From contig NZ_KN234756.1 of NCBI RefSeq assembly GCF_000764025.1, positions 1 to 64,000 on the forward strand: a stretch of DNA of 64,000 nt, given 5' to 3'. Shown in pieces: positions 44,657-53,579 of the stretch. The position numbers and the translations under genes are program-made. The notes beneath the pieces were generated by a model. The model saw only the letters and a list, made by a program, of their open reading frames with translations. It was not told the DNA's origin and did no database searches. Each line of letters begins with the position of its first letter. Position 1 is the first letter of the stretch. Source of the stretch: Pseudohaliea rubra DSM 19751 (lineage in GTDB: Bacteria; Pseudomonadota; Gammaproteobacteria; Pseudomonadales; Halieaceae).

Positions 44657-45874
44657 TCAGCGCCCGGCGCCCAGGGCCTGGCGAATGAGCTCGCGCTTCA
44701 GGGGCGCGGCACCATCGACCAGGCGCAGGCCGCTGTTGCGCAGCCAGCGCAGGGGCAGGGCCCGGGCGCCGAAGAGGCGCTTGAAACCCTCCATAGCCGC
44801 CATCATCAGCAGATTGTCGCCCTTGCGCTCCCGCTGATAGCGCCGCAGCACGTCGAGGCGTCCGGGATCGAGGCCCCGCCCGGCCGCGCGCAGCACCTGA
44901 GCCGCCAGCACCTCTACGTCCGCGAGGCCCAGGTTGATGCCCTGGCCGGCGAGGGGGTGAATCGTGTGCGCCGCATCGGCGACGAGGGCCACACCGGGTG
45001 CGATGTAATCCACGGCATGGCGCTGATGCAGGGGGAAGGCCAGGCGTGGCGTGCTCGCCAGCACCGCCCCGAGACGGTGTTCCGAGGCCGCTGCGAGTGC
45101 CGCGCAGAAGCCGTCGTCATCCAGAGCCAGCAGTTCCTCGGCGCGATCGTCCTCGATAGACCAGACAATGGAACAACGGTGGCTGCCGTCTTCACCGTCC
45201 GGGAGCGGCAGCAGGGCCAGGGGGCCCGTGGGCAGGAAGCGCTGCCAGGCCGTGGCGCCATGGCAATGCTCCAGCTGCACCGTGGCGACGATGGCGCGAT
45301 GGCCGTAATCCCACTCCCGGGTGCGAAAGCCCAGGGCCTCGCGCAGGGGCGACAGGGCTCCGTCTGCCGCCACCACCAGCTTCGAGCGGAGCGTGGCGCC
45401 GCCCGCGAGCTCCAGGGCCACCCGGCTGCCCTCGCGGGCAACCCTGGCGACGCTTTCCGGGGCATGCACGGCGATATCCGGGGCGCCGCGGAAGCGCGCC
45501 AGCAGTGCATCCACCAGGACCCGGTTCTCGACGATGGTACCGAGGGCCGGCGCGCCCACCTCCTCCGCATCGAACTGGATGGAGCCGGTGCCCTCCGCGT
45601 CCCAGACGGTCATGTGCCGGTACGGACAGGCACGCACGGAGACCACCCCGGGCCAGACGTCCAGGCGCTCGAGGAAGGCCTGGGATCGCGGCGTCAGTGC
45701 GCTGACCCGGGCGTCAAAACCATGGAGCCCCGGGGCCGGAGGGCGCGCGGCAGCCGGCAGGGCGCGCGCCTCCACAAGGGCAAGGGACAGACCTCGCCCC
45801 GTGAGGGCCGCGGCCAGGGCCGAGCCGGCTATCCCGGCACCGACGATGGTGATATCAAAGACCGGCTCAGCCAC
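44657..45874 (-). CDS. ubiI: UbiI/UbiF-type FAD ubiquinone hydroxylase
   Basis: This 405-residue flavin monooxygenase of the UbiH/UbiI/UbiF group hydroxylates a ring position during ubiquinone synthesis. It has the FAD motif [17 protein letters not shown], the middle motif [16 protein letters not shown], and [19 protein letters not shown] near residue 290. It overlaps ubiH by 8 nt. By synteny it is UbiI (VisC, C5 hydroxylase), but the three paralogues are difficult to separate and no other ubi hydroxylase is visible to compare. Confidence 0.88.
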   Translation of the reverse strand: MAEPVFDITIVGAGIAGSALAAALTGRGLSLALVEARALPAAARPPAPGLHGFDARVSALTPRSQAFLERLDVWPGVVSVRACPYRHMTVWDAEGTGSIQFDAEEVGAPALGTIVENRVLVDALLARFRGAPDIAVHAPESVARVAREGSRVALELAGGATLRSKLVVAADGALSPLREALGFRTREWDYGHRAIVATVQLEHCHGATAWQRFLPTGPLALLPLPDGEDGSHRCSIVWSIEDDRAEELLALDDDGFCAALAAASEHRLGAVLASTPRLAFPLHQRHAVDYIAPGVALVADAAHTIHPLAGQGINLGLADVEVLAAQVLRAAGRGLDPGRLDVLRRYQRERKGDNLLMMAAMEGFKRLFGARALPLRWLRNSGLRLVDGAAPLKRELIRQALGAGR

Positions 45875-47096
45875 GGGGCGCCTCCAGGGCAGCCATGCCC
45901 GCCGCGTGGCGCACGAAGCCGCCCTTCAGGCTGCGCGCGACATCCAGGCCGGCGAGCGCGAGGTCCCGGGCCAGACCGATGAGCGGGTCGGCCTGCATGA
46001 ACAGGCCGGGGAGCAGATCGCTGGCGACGATGGTACGCTGCTGATCAGCAGCCTGACGGGCCTGATAGCCCTGGAGCACGGCGAGGTCTCCGGGACCGGC
46101 GCCGATCGCCACGCCGCGGGCGATCTCGTCGGCCAGCGCGTGCACGTCGCGCAACGCGAGGTTGAAGCCCTGGCCGGCAACCGGGTGCAGGGCATGGGCC
46201 GCATTGCCCACCACCACGAGGTTCCGGCGCACCGTCTCCCGGGCCTCGACCAGGGCCAGCGGATAACTGTGGCGCTCGCCCACCGCGAGGGGCCGGCCCA
46301 GCCGGTAGCCGAACGCATCACGCAGGGCGCTGAGAAAGTCCTCCGCAGATGCCGACAGCAACGCCGCTGCCTGCGTCGGCGGCAGGGTCCAGACAAGGGC
46401 AGCGCGGTGCGCGCCGTCCGCCGGCAGCAGGGGCAGCAGCGCGAGCGGTCCGCTGGCGGTGAAGCGCTCAAAAGCGCGCCCCGCCGGGTCTTCGGCAAAA
46501 GCCAGGTTTGCGACCAGCGCATCCTGCCCGTAGCGCTTTTCCGTCGCGCCCAGGCCCAGCGCAGCGCGCAGGCCCGAGCGGGCACCGTCGGCAATTACCA
46601 GCAGGTCCGCTGCCAGCTCCGCCGGGGCCTCGCCCTCGAGACTGAGTCTGAGCCCGGCGCCGTCCGGCAGCGCGTCGACGCAGCGGGCCGGCGACAGCAC
46701 CCGCACGCGGGGCGTGGCCCGCAACCGGTCGGCGAGCACCCGGCCCAGCCAGCCGTTGTCGACCACCCAGCCCAGCGCCGGCCAGCCCTGCTCCGTCGCA
46801 CTGAGCAAGGACGACCCGAAATGTCCACGGCTGGACACATGGATATGCTCGATGGGACAGGCGCCGGGCGCAAGCGCGGTCCAGAGGTCGAGCTGCTCGA
46901 AGACCTGCCGCGTGCTGTAGCTGAGGGCCGTCGAGCGGGCATCGAAAGAGGGGTGGTAACTGCCGGCGCCGGCCGCGGGCAGGGCGAAGCCCTCCACCAG
47001 CGTCAGCTCGAACGCCTCGGGCAGCTGCCGGGCAAGGGCCAGGGCAAGGCTGATGCCCACCATGCCGCCGCCGGCGATGACAATGCGCCCCCCCAT
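45867..47096 (-). CDS. ubiH: 2-octaprenyl-6-methoxyphenol hydroxylase
   Basis: This 409-residue FAD monooxygenase is the C1 hydroxylase of ubiquinone synthesis. It has IVIAGGGMVGISLALALAR at the start, LVIADGARSGLRAALG in the middle and LVVVGNAAHALHPVAGQG near residue 300. It lies directly after pepP (2 nt gap) and overlaps ubiI, the classic pepP-ubiH-ubiI order. Activity needs molecular oxygen, which implies aerobic growth. Confidence 0.92.
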   Translation of the reverse strand: MGGRIVIAGGGMVGISLALALARQLPEAFELTLVEGFALPAAGAGSYHPSFDARSTALSYSTRQVFEQLDLWTALAPGACPIEHIHVSSRGHFGSSLLSATEQGWPALGWVVDNGWLGRVLADRLRATPRVRVLSPARCVDALPDGAGLRLSLEGEAPAELAADLLVIADGARSGLRAALGLGATEKRYGQDALVANLAFAEDPAGRAFERFTASGPLALLPLLPADGAHRAALVWTLPPTQAAALLSASAEDFLSALRDAFGYRLGRPLAVGERHSYPLALVEARETVRRNLVVVGNAAHALHPVAGQGFNLALRDVHALADEIARGVAIGAGPGDLAVLQGYQARQAADQQRTIVASDLLPGLFMQADPLIGLARDLALAGLDVARSLKGGFVRHAAGMAALEAPRG

Positions 47097-47098
47097 GC

Positions 47099-48424
47099 TC
47101 AGGCCGCCATGAGGGCTTCGATGGCGTCCGGGGCCACGGGCACCGCCGCAGAGAGCACCTCAGGCCCGTCGGCGCCGATGGCAACGTCGTCCTCGATGCG
47201 GATACCCATGCCGCGCCACTTCTTTGCCACCCGCGTGTTGTCCGGCGCCACGTAGATCCCGGGCTCCATGGTCAGGACCATGCCGGGCTCGAGGAGCCGC
47301 CACTCGCCGCCGACGCGGTAGTCGCCCACATCGTGTACGTCGAGGCCAAGCCAGTGGCCGGCCCGGTGCATATAAAAGTCCCGGTAGGCCCCGTCGCTGA
47401 TGAGCTTCGCCACCCGGCCGCGGAGCAGCCCGAGGGCCACCAGCCCCTCGGTGATCACGCGCACCGTGGCATCGTGAGGCTGGTTCCAGTGGTTGCCGGC
47501 CCGGGCCGCTGCGATGCCCGCCGCGTGAGCAGCCTGCACCACTTCGTAGAGGGCGCGCTGCGCGGGGCTGAAGCGGCCGTTGACAGGGAAGGTGCGGGTT
47601 ACGTCCGCCGCGTAGCCGTGGTACTCACAGCCGGCGTCAAGGAGCACGAGATCACCGTCGCGGAGGCGCTCGCTGTTCTCGATGTAGTGAAGGATACAGC
47701 CGTTGGCGCCACCGCCGACGATTGCCGGGTAGGCCGGGAATCGCGCGCCGCTGCGGGCGTAGGCATAGGCCAGCTCGGCCTCGAGCTGGTACTCGTAGAG
47801 GCCCGGCTCGCAGGCGCGCATGGCCTGGCAATGCGCCTCGGCGGTGATCTGCGCCGCGCCGCGCATGACCCGGAGCTCGCCGGCGCTCTTCACCAGGCGC
47901 AGCTCGTGGAGCATGTGATCGAGGTCCGTAAACTCGCCCGGGGGTACCGCGCCGCTGGCCTCACGCTCGCGGATGCTGTTGACCCAGCCCATGAGGCGGG
48001 CATCGAAGCCGCGGCTGCGCCCCATAGCGTAGTAGACCCGCTCCCGCCCCTCGATGAGCCCGGGGAGGATGTCGTCGATGTCACCGATCGGGAAGGCATC
48101 ATCGGCACCATAGCGCTCGACCGCGCCCTGAGGGCCGGCGCGGTAACCGTCCCAGAGCTCCCGGGCTGGATCGCGGTCGCGACAGAAGAGCACGACCTGC
48201 CCGTGGCGGCGACCGGGCACCAGGACAAGCACCGCGTCCGGCTCCGGAAAGCCGGTCAGGTAGAGAAAATCACTGTCCTGGCGGAAGGGGTACTCGGTAT
48301 CACGATTGCGGTAGGCAAGGCGTGCCGAGGGAATGATGGCAATACTGTTCGGCTCCATGAGCCCCATGAGCTTGCGCCGCCGGCTGGCGAACTCGCGCTT
48401 GCCGATACCCTTCACCGCGGCCAT
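47099..48424 (-). CDS. pepP: Xaa-Pro aminopeptidase
   Basis: This 441-residue metallopeptidase removes an N-terminal residue before proline. The N-terminal creatinase-like domain (SIAIIPSARLAYRNRDTEYP) is followed by the pita-bread catalytic domain. Its metal ligands lie in LVLLDAGCEYHGYAADVTRTF, HRAGHWLGLDVHDVG, MVLTMEPGIYV and MGIRIEDDV. Length fits E. coli PepP (441). It is coupled to UPF0149 upstream (7 nt) and ubiH downstream (2 nt). Confidence 0.95.
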   Translation of the reverse strand: MAAVKGIGKREFASRRRKLMGLMEPNSIAIIPSARLAYRNRDTEYPFRQDSDFLYLTGFPEPDAVLVLVPGRRHGQVVLFCRDRDPARELWDGYRAGPQGAVERYGADDAFPIGDIDDILPGLIEGRERVYYAMGRSRGFDARLMGWVNSIREREASGAVPPGEFTDLDHMLHELRLVKSAGELRVMRGAAQITAEAHCQAMRACEPGLYEYQLEAELAYAYARSGARFPAYPAIVGGGANGCILHYIENSERLRDGDLVLLDAGCEYHGYAADVTRTFPVNGRFSPAQRALYEVVQAAHAAGIAAARAGNHWNQPHDATVRVITEGLVALGLLRGRVAKLISDGAYRDFYMHRAGHWLGLDVHDVGDYRVGGEWRLLEPGMVLTMEPGIYVAPDNTRVAKKWRGMGIRIEDDVAIGADGPEVLSAAVPVAPDAIEALMAA

Positions 48425-48431
48425 GAGGTGC

Positions 48432-49049
48432 TCAGTGCACCGTGCTGCCCGGCGGCCGCGCGGAAGGCTCTGCCTCTGCGGTGCGCCCCAGGCTGTCGAG
48501 AATAATATTCATGGCTGCAAAGCGCAGATATTCAACCAGATCGGCGTAGGCGCGCTCGCCCTCATCGTCGTCGTCGTCACCAACGCCGGCCTGGGCGATA
48601 GCGGCAAAATCCTTCAGCGCCTCAGCGCTGTCCGCCTCCACCGCAGCATCGAGGCTGCGGTTGCTCACCCGGGCCTGGGCAAAACCGGAAAGAAAGCCGC
48701 GGCACCAGTCCGCGAGGGCCAGCGTGCGCTCGCCCAGATCGCTGTCATCGTCGGGCAGCAACGGCTGGAAGCGGAGCGCCTCATCGGTAAGCAGCTGCGC
48801 CGTGTTGACATAGAAACGCTGCAGACCATCCGCCAGCTCGCCGTGAGGATCGAAGCCGAGGGCAGCGCCGACGCCGGCGAGGCCGGCTTCCGGCGACGGA
48901 TCAGCCCCGCCGGCGAGGAGCCCGGCCAGGCAGCCATGCAGTTCCGAGGGCGACTGGGAAATGCCCTGCTCGAGCAGGTGATCGGCAACCTCATCAAAGG
49001 CAGGGAGATTCCCGTCCTCGCCGGGTACCGGGTCGAACAGACCCATCAT
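48432..49049 (-). CDS. UPF0149 family protein (YgfB-like)
   Basis: This 205-residue protein has the UPF0149 pattern SPSELHGCLAGLLAGG near residue 35, RTLALADWCRGFLSGF around 120-136, and DLVEYLRFAAMNII. An acidic run (GVGDDDDDEGE) near residue 160 is in the usual place. The start may be the ATG at 49049 or the one at 49046. UPF0149 genes commonly precede pepP. The molecular role is unknown here; in Pseudomonas YgfB has been tied to regulation of amidase and resistance genes. Confidence 0.88.
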   Translation of the reverse strand: MMGLFDPVPGEDGNLPAFDEVADHLLEQGISQSPSELHGCLAGLLAGGADPSPEAGLAGVGAALGFDPHGELADGLQRFYVNTAQLLTDEALRFQPLLPDDDSDLGERTLALADWCRGFLSGFAQARVSNRSLDAAVEADSAEALKDFAAIAQAGVGDDDDDEGERAYADLVEYLRFAAMNIILDSLGRTAEAEPSARPPGSTVH

Positions 49050-49140
49050 GGCGTGAGACTCGCCGGGGAGCCGGCTCGGGAGCTTGCAGGCTGCCTGCAA
49101 AAAGCACGGCAGATTGTTGAATTGACAGGCATTTACGCCG

Positions 49141-49170
49141 TTGACCTCTCTGGGATGCGGGGTCTATAGT
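49141..49170 (+). promoter_or_regulatory. Sigma-70 promoter for zapB-like/zapA genes
   Basis: TTGACC and TATAGT are 18 nt apart, and transcription would start near 49177. This is one of the best promoter matches in the window. Confidence 0.65.
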
Positions 49171-49205
49171 GCGGGAGACCTCGCGGAATGCCAAGTATAG
49201 CGACG

Positions 49206-49406
49206 ATGGCGGATGATGCGCTCAAGCTGCTGGAACACAGGATCGACACCCTCATCGATTTGTGCGCGCAGCTCAACCGCGAGAACCGCCAGCTGAAGGC
49301 GGAGAATCTGGGCTGGCGCCAGGAGCGCCGGGAACTCATCGAGAAGAACGACCGCGCGCGCGAGCGGGTGGAAGCAACGCTCGCCCGCCTCCGCGACCTG
49401 GAGTAG
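49206..49406 (+). CDS. TIGR02449/ZapB-like coiled-coil protein
   Basis: This 66-residue protein is almost entirely a coiled coil (LLEHRIDTLIDLCAQLNREN, then a charged run to the end), matching the small family found directly upstream of zapA. It probably assists division-ring assembly like ZapB, although this is unproven. The ATG at 49206 gives the family-like start MADDALKLLE; an ATG 18 nt upstream is possible, and neither has a strong ribosome site. Confidence 0.75.
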   Translation: MADDALKLLEHRIDTLIDLCAQLNRENRQLKAENLGWRQERRELIEKNDRARERVEATLARLRDLE

Positions 49407-49410
49407 GTCC

Positions 49411-49737
49411 ATGGCCCCCCACACCGTCTCGGTCACCATCCTCGACAAGGATTACCAGGTTGCCTGCCCCGAGGATCAGGCCGCCGACCTCGTTTCCGCG
49501 GCCAGCTACCTCGACAAGCAGATGCGCGCGATCCGCGACAGCGGCAAGGTGATCGGCCTCGAGCGCATTGCCGTCATGGCCGCTCTCAATATCAGCTACG
49601 ACCTGCAGCGCACAGGGCGGGGCGAAGACGTCATGGGGGAACTGCCGAAGGATGGCAGCGCCGACGGCACCCTGCGCAGCCTCAACCGCAAACTGGATGA
49701 AGCCCTGCACCAGCTCAGGCAGATCGAAATCAGCTGA
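49411..49737 (+). CDS. zapA: Cell division protein ZapA
   Basis: This 108-residue protein binds and bundles FtsZ at the division site. The start TVSVTILDKDYQVACPEDQ and the central segment LERIAVMAALNISYDLQ match ZapA; the rest is the dimer coiled coil. It follows the ZapB-like gene by 4 nt and is followed by the 6S RNA gene, the usual order. Confidence 0.93.
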   Translation: MAPHTVSVTILDKDYQVACPEDQAADLVSAASYLDKQMRAIRDSGKVIGLERIAVMAALNISYDLQRTGRGEDVMGELPKDGSADGTLRSLNRKLDEALHQLRQIEIS

Positions 49738-49775
49738 ATCCGGGCGGGATAGTCGGCGCTGGGGGGCCCCTGCGT

Positions 49776-49781
49776 TATAAT
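49776..49781 (+). promoter_or_regulatory. -10 element of the 6S RNA gene
   Basis: A perfect TATAAT stands 7 nt before the predicted 5' end. No -35 match is seen at the normal distance. Confidence 0.65.
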
Positions 49782-49787
49782 GGACGC

Positions 49788-49972
49788 TGGTTACCTGGCG
49801 TATGCGCCAGACTATCAGTCCTCGAGCCGATAACTGCGTTACCGGGGGCAGCCAAAGTCGCTGTTGTGCAAGTCCGGCCCGTACCGGGAAGCCTGATGCG
49901 ATGCGGAGGCCTCCACCTTGAGCCATCGGGTTCAAGGGCCGACCTGTCAGCGGTACGCCGGGAACCTACCCC
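49788..49972 (+). ncRNA. ssrS: 6S RNA
   Basis: The sequence between zapA and ygfA is not protein-coding and folds as 6S RNA, which binds the sigma-70 RNA polymerase holoenzyme and dampens transcription in stationary phase. The ends pair as a long closing stem (GGTT-A-CC-T-GGCGTA at 49789 with TACGCC-G-GG-AACC ending at 49966). Conserved stretches TCCTCGAGCCGATA (49819-49832) and CCTTGAGCC...GGGTTCAAGG (49917-49937) match known 6S RNAs. A run of six Ts at 49973-49978 follows the closing stem and may end transcription. Exact ends are uncertain by a few nucleotides. Confidence 0.9.
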
Positions 49973-50021
49973 TTTTTTCTAACGACAGCTTTTCTCCAAC
50001 GACAGCCATACGTAAGCAGCC

Positions 50022-50624
50022 GTGAGCAGCACCGCCGACGCCGAGCACAAAGCCCGCACCCACAAGGCGGCGCTGCGTGTGCGTCTGCGCGCGGCACGCC
50101 GGGAGCAGGCCGCGAGCGCACGGGACGCCGCAGCGCAGGCGCTGGCGGCCTATGCTCCGGCGCTGCCCGGCTGGTGCGCCGGGGCCCGCCTCGCTGCCTA
50201 TGTTGCGGCCGATGGCGAACTGGACCCGGCGCCCCTTCTTGCTACGGCGACGGCTGCAGGCCTCACGACCTACCTGCCCCGGGTCGGCGCTGATCGCGCC
50301 CTCACGTTTCATCGCTGGACGCCGGGCTCGCCGCTGGTGGAGAACCGTTATGGCATCGGCGAACCGACGCCCGGGGAGCCGATACCTGTTGACGCTCTGG
50401 ACCTGCTCTGCCTCCCGCTGGTGGCCTTTGCCGGAGACGGCACGCGGCTGGGCATGGGCGCGGGCTACTACGATCGGACGCTGGCCGCGTCCCGGCCGGG
50501 ACTGCTGCTGGGCCTGGCCTTCGACTGCCAGGGCGTGGACACACTGCCAAAAGACCCCTGGGATGTACCCCTGGATGGTGTGCTGACGGAAACGGGCTGG
50601 CGTCCGTCGAGGGAGGGCGCCTAA
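50022..50624 (+). CDS. ygfA: 5-formyltetrahydrofolate cyclo-ligase
   Basis: This 200-residue enzyme converts 5-formyltetrahydrofolate to methenyltetrahydrofolate using ATP. The basic N-terminus (HKAALRVRLRAARREQA) and the substrate/ATP motif GTRLGMGAGYYDRTLA near residue 145 are typical. The start is GTG at 50022, just after 6S RNA; co-transcription with 6S RNA is known in other gammaproteobacteria. The stop overlaps that of a small convergent gene by two nucleotides. Confidence 0.92.
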   Translation: MSSTADAEHKARTHKAALRVRLRAARREQAASARDAAAQALAAYAPALPGWCAGARLAAYVAADGELDPAPLLATATAAGLTTYLPRVGADRALTFHRWTPGSPLVENRYGIGEPTPGEPIPVDALDLLCLPLVAFAGDGTRLGMGAGYYDRTLAASRPGLLLGLAFDCQGVDTLPKDPWDVPLDGVLTETGWRPSREGA

Positions 50625-50767
50625 CGCTCGAAAACAAGCCCCGCCTGTAGCGGGGACTCGGGGGCCGCGACAGTGCGGCTGGAAGAGGCAGGCAGCATAA
50701 GGGTCACGAAGACCCCGAGGACGAAGGCAGCAAGGAGCACGAGCATGGTGTCAGGCCGATTCTTCAT
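50621..50767 (-). CDS. Small single-helix membrane protein, 48 residues
   Basis: A short reading frame encodes a basic start (MKNRPDTM), a hydrophobic helix (LVLLAAFVLGVFVTLMLPA) and a short periplasmic-like tail. A good AGAGGGA ribosome site lies 6 nt before the ATG. An AT-rich stretch upstream (about 50800-50890) could hold its promoter. No family is recognised. It overlaps the end of ygfA convergently. Confidence 0.6.
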   Translation of the reverse strand: MKNRPDTMLVLLAAFVLGVFVTLMLPASSSRTVAAPESPLQAGLVFER

Positions 50768-50806
50768 CTGTCCCTCTCATCTCCGGGTGGTGTAAAAGGA
50801 AAACTT

Positions 50807-50821
50807 TGTGAATTATTCACA
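50807..50821. promoter_or_regulatory. TGTGAA...TTCACA palindrome
   Basis: TGTGAAT-T-ATTCACA is a perfect dyad 40 nt upstream of the small membrane protein start. It closely resembles the palindrome after pyk but with one more central base. Confidence 0.45.
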
Positions 50822-50995
50822 GAGCTTACCGGGAATAATGCAAAATGCAACACGTCAATCATCTAGCACTCCTATTTTTCTGTGGGTCGTTTTGCGTGAC
50901 TCGTCAGGATTTTTCGGGGCAGCTGCTCCTGTCGTGAGAACAGCAGCCCTGCAAGCAGCCCTTGCTTGACCCGCAATCCTGCCCGGAGGCTTTCT

Positions 50996-51018
50996 ACTCG
51001 ACCTCCAACTCGACCTCC
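50996..51018. repeat. Short tandem repeat after rpiA
   Basis: ACTCGACCTCC occurs twice with a 12-nt period, with looser copies beyond. The rest of the non-coding stretch 50768-51044 shows only the AT-rich segment and this repeat. Confidence 0.6.
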
Positions 51019-51044
51019 TACCCGGCCTCTTCTAACCGGGTCCG

Positions 51045-51719
51045 CTAGCCGGCCTCCAGCTCCCGGACGCCGTCATCGCCCGCCAGAAACAGCCGGTCTG
51101 CCGGGCGCCGGGCAAAGAGTCCGCTGCACACCAGGCCGGTAAGATTGTTAAGCGTCTCCTCCATGGCAAGAGGCTGGGCAAGGGGAAAGCGGTAGACATC
51201 GAGAATGATATTGCCGTTGTCCGTGACCACACCTTCCCGGTAGACCGGGTCCCCGCCAAGGCGCACGAGCTCCCGGGCGACGTATCCCCGTGCCATGGGG
51301 ATCACCTCCACCGGCAGCGGAAACTCACCAAGGGTGCGCACCAGCTTGCTGTCGTCGGCAATACAAAGGAACTCGTCCGCTGCCGCCGCAACGATCTTCT
51401 CCCGGGTCAGCGCACCGCCGCCGCCCTTGATGAGCTGCAGCTGCGCATTGGCCTCATCGGCCCCGTCCACGTAGAACGCGACCCGGTCCACGCTATTCAG
51501 GTCGTAGACGGGAATGCCGTGCGCGCGGAGCCGCTCTGCGGAGGCCTCGGAGCTGGCCACGGTGCCGCCGATGCTGCCCTTCAGCCCCGCGAGGCCGTCG
51601 ATGAAGCGGTTGGCGGTGGAGCCGGTGCCGATGCCGACGATGGTGTCACTTTCCAGCTTCGGCCGGAGATAGGCCAGCGCCGCGTCGGCGACCGCCTGTT
51701 TCTTGCTGTCCTGATCCAT
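51045..51719 (-). CDS. rpiA: Ribose-5-phosphate isomerase A
   Basis: This 224-residue enzyme interconverts ribose-5-phosphate and ribulose-5-phosphate. Conserved motifs are [27 protein letters not shown] with the catalytic aspartate region, [14 protein letters not shown], and [11 protein letters not shown]. The ATG at 51719 follows GGGAG and gives the normal length; an upstream in-frame extension is not supported. It is divergent from ilvA. Confidence 0.95.
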   Translation of the reverse strand: MDQDSKKQAVADAALAYLRPKLESDTIVGIGTGSTANRFIDGLAGLKGSIGGTVASSEASAERLRAHGIPVYDLNSVDRVAFYVDGADEANAQLQLIKGGGGALTREKIVAAAADEFLCIADDSKLVRTLGEFPLPVEVIPMARGYVARELVRLGGDPVYREGVVTDNGNIILDVYRFPLAQPLAMEETLNNLTGLVCSGLFARRPADRLFLAGDDGVRELEAG

Positions 51720-51826
51720 GAAGACTCCCGGGAGTGTGCCTGGGCGCCAGTGTACCGCGAACACACCGGGCTGCATTGCCGTCGCTGCTGCTTTACCATG
51801 CCTGCACGCTGAACGCCGGTGATCGC

Positions 51827-53353
51827 ATGCCCCAGAGCTATATCAAGCGCATCCTCGATGCCAAGGTCTACGACGTGGCCCGGGAAACCCCGGTCGACGA
51901 GGCCCGGCTCCTCTCTGCGCGCCTGGACAATCGCGTCTGGCTGAAGCGCGAAGACCTGCAGCCGGTCTTTTCCTTCAAGCTGCGCGGCGCCCACAACAAG
52001 ATGTACCGGCTGAGCCAGGCGCAGCGGGATCGCGGCGTGGTCGCCGCCTCCGCCGGCAACCATGCCCAGGGCCTGGCCATGGCGGCCCAGCGCATGGGCG
52101 TGAAGGCGGTCATTGTGATGCCGCGGACCACGCCCACCATCAAGGTAGATGCGGTGCGCAGCCGGGGCGCGAAGGTCGTCCTCCACGGCGACGCCTTTGA
52201 CGAGGCCTTTGCCCACGCACAGCAGCTGGTCGCGGAGCACGGCATGACCTTCGTCCACCCCTTCGATGACCCGGATATCATTGCGGGGCAGGGCACCGTC
52301 GGCATGGAGATCGTCCGCCAGCACCAGGCGCCCCTGGACGCGCTCTTCGTCCCCGTGGGCGGCGGTGGCCTCCTCGCCGGCGTTGCCGCCTACGTGCGCT
52401 ATGTCTGGCCGAAGACACGCATCATCGGCGTGGAGCCGGAGGACGCGGCCTGCCTGAAGCTGGCCCTGGAGAAGGGGCGCCGGGCCCGCCTGAAAGAGGT
52501 GGGCCTCTTCGCCGATGGCTGTGCCGTCGCCCAGGTGGGCAAGGAGACGTTCCGGATCATCCGCGAGACGGTAGACGAGGTGATCACCGCCTCTTCGGAC
52601 GAGATGTGTGCCGCGATCAAGGATATTTTCGAGGACACCCGCGGCATCGCCGAACCCGCCGGCGCCCTGGCCCTCGCCGGCCTGAAAAAGTATGTGGAAG
52701 AGCGCGGCGTGAAGGGCCAGGACCTCCTGGCGATCCTCTCCGGCGCGAACACAAATTTCGACCGGCTGCGCTACATTTCCGAGCGCACGGAAATCGGTGA
52801 GCACCGGGAAGCGATCATCTCGGTAACCATACCGGAGCGGCCCGGGAGCTTTCGCGCGTTCTGCAGCGCCCTGGGCAAGCGCAATATCACGGAGTTCAAC
52901 TATCGCTACGCCAGCGCCCGGTCGGCCAGAGTTTTTGTCGGCCTGAGTGTGACGCCCGGAGGCGACGATCTCGCGGCGGTGCTGGCGAAGCTGGCGGCGG
53001 AGGGCTACGAGGCCCAGGATCTCACGGATAACGAGATGGCAAAGCTGCACATCCGCTACATGGTCGGCGGCCGCGCCCCGGTGGCCATGGGCCGGGAGAC
53101 GATCTACCGGGTGGAGTTCCCGGAGCGCCCCGGCGCCCTGCTCAGATTTCTGTCGGGCCTGGGCCAGCGCTGGAATATCTCGACCTTCCACTACCGCAAT
53201 CACGGCGCCGCCTATGGCCGGATCCTGGTCGGCATCCAGGCGCCGAAGGGCGAGGAGCGCGAGATCCACAAGACCCTCGATGCGATCGGCTATCCGTTCT
53301 GGGACGAGTCGGAGAATCCCGCCTACCAGCTGTACCTCGGGCAGGTGGACTGA
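51827..53353 (+). CDS. ilvA: Threonine ammonia-lyase, biosynthetic
   Basis: This 508-residue PLP enzyme deaminates threonine to 2-oxobutanoate, the first step of isoleucine synthesis. The PLP lysine is K51 in [11 protein letters not shown]; the glycine loop is [11 protein letters not shown]. Two C-terminal ACT-like regulatory domains (about 330-505, for example [19 protein letters not shown] and [19 protein letters not shown]) mark the feedback-inhibited form. The start [10 protein letters not shown] is typical. It is followed by the hairpin-repeat region. Confidence 0.95.
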   Translation: MPQSYIKRILDAKVYDVARETPVDEARLLSARLDNRVWLKREDLQPVFSFKLRGAHNKMYRLSQAQRDRGVVAASAGNHAQGLAMAAQRMGVKAVIVMPRTTPTIKVDAVRSRGAKVVLHGDAFDEAFAHAQQLVAEHGMTFVHPFDDPDIIAGQGTVGMEIVRQHQAPLDALFVPVGGGGLLAGVAAYVRYVWPKTRIIGVEPEDAACLKLALEKGRRARLKEVGLFADGCAVAQVGKETFRIIRETVDEVITASSDEMCAAIKDIFEDTRGIAEPAGALALAGLKKYVEERGVKGQDLLAILSGANTNFDRLRYISERTEIGEHREAIISVTIPERPGSFRAFCSALGKRNITEFNYRYASARSARVFVGLSVTPGGDDLAAVLAKLAAEGYEAQDLTDNEMAKLHIRYMVGGRAPVAMGRETIYRVEFPERPGALLRFLSGLGQRWNISTFHYRNHGAAYGRILVGIQAPKGEEREIHKTLDAIGYPFWDESENPAYQLYLGQVD

Positions 53354-53367
53354 CTCTTTCTTCGGGT

Positions 53368-53404
53368 GCTTCGTAGTTCGGGCTGGGGGAGCTTCGTAGT
53401 TCGG
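53368..53404. repeat. Direct repeat at the edge of the hairpin region
   Basis: GCTTCGTAGTTCGG occurs at 53368-53381 and 53391-53404. The second copy touches the left arm of the first hairpin element exactly. Confidence 0.75.
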
Positions 53405-53516
53405 CGTCAGCTGCAGCGATTCCCCCTGCGGGACCGCAAAAGCGCCATCCATGGCAGCTCGGGCGCGGCCGTCCATGGCCGCGCACGTCCCGCAGGGGGA
53501 ATCGCTGCACCTGACG
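53405..53516. repeat. Composite inverted repeat element 1
   Basis: Two 30-nt arms (53405-53434 and 53487-53516) pair with one mismatch and share CTGCGGGAC at the inner end. The 52-nt loop holds GCCAT-CC-ATGGC and an 8-bp hairpin GCGCGGCC/GGCCGCGC (53463-53484). The outer end runs into three tandem CCTGACG units (53510-53530). Together with element 2 it fills most of the 415-nt gap between ilvA and the flavoprotein gene; between them there is also a hairpin GCCAACG/CGTTGGC (53552-53570). I see no gene there. Confidence 0.85.
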
Positions 53517-53579
53517 CCTGACGCCTGACGCCAGTGCCAGCACGAGACCCCGCCAACGCCGTTCGTTGGCACAGCGGCA

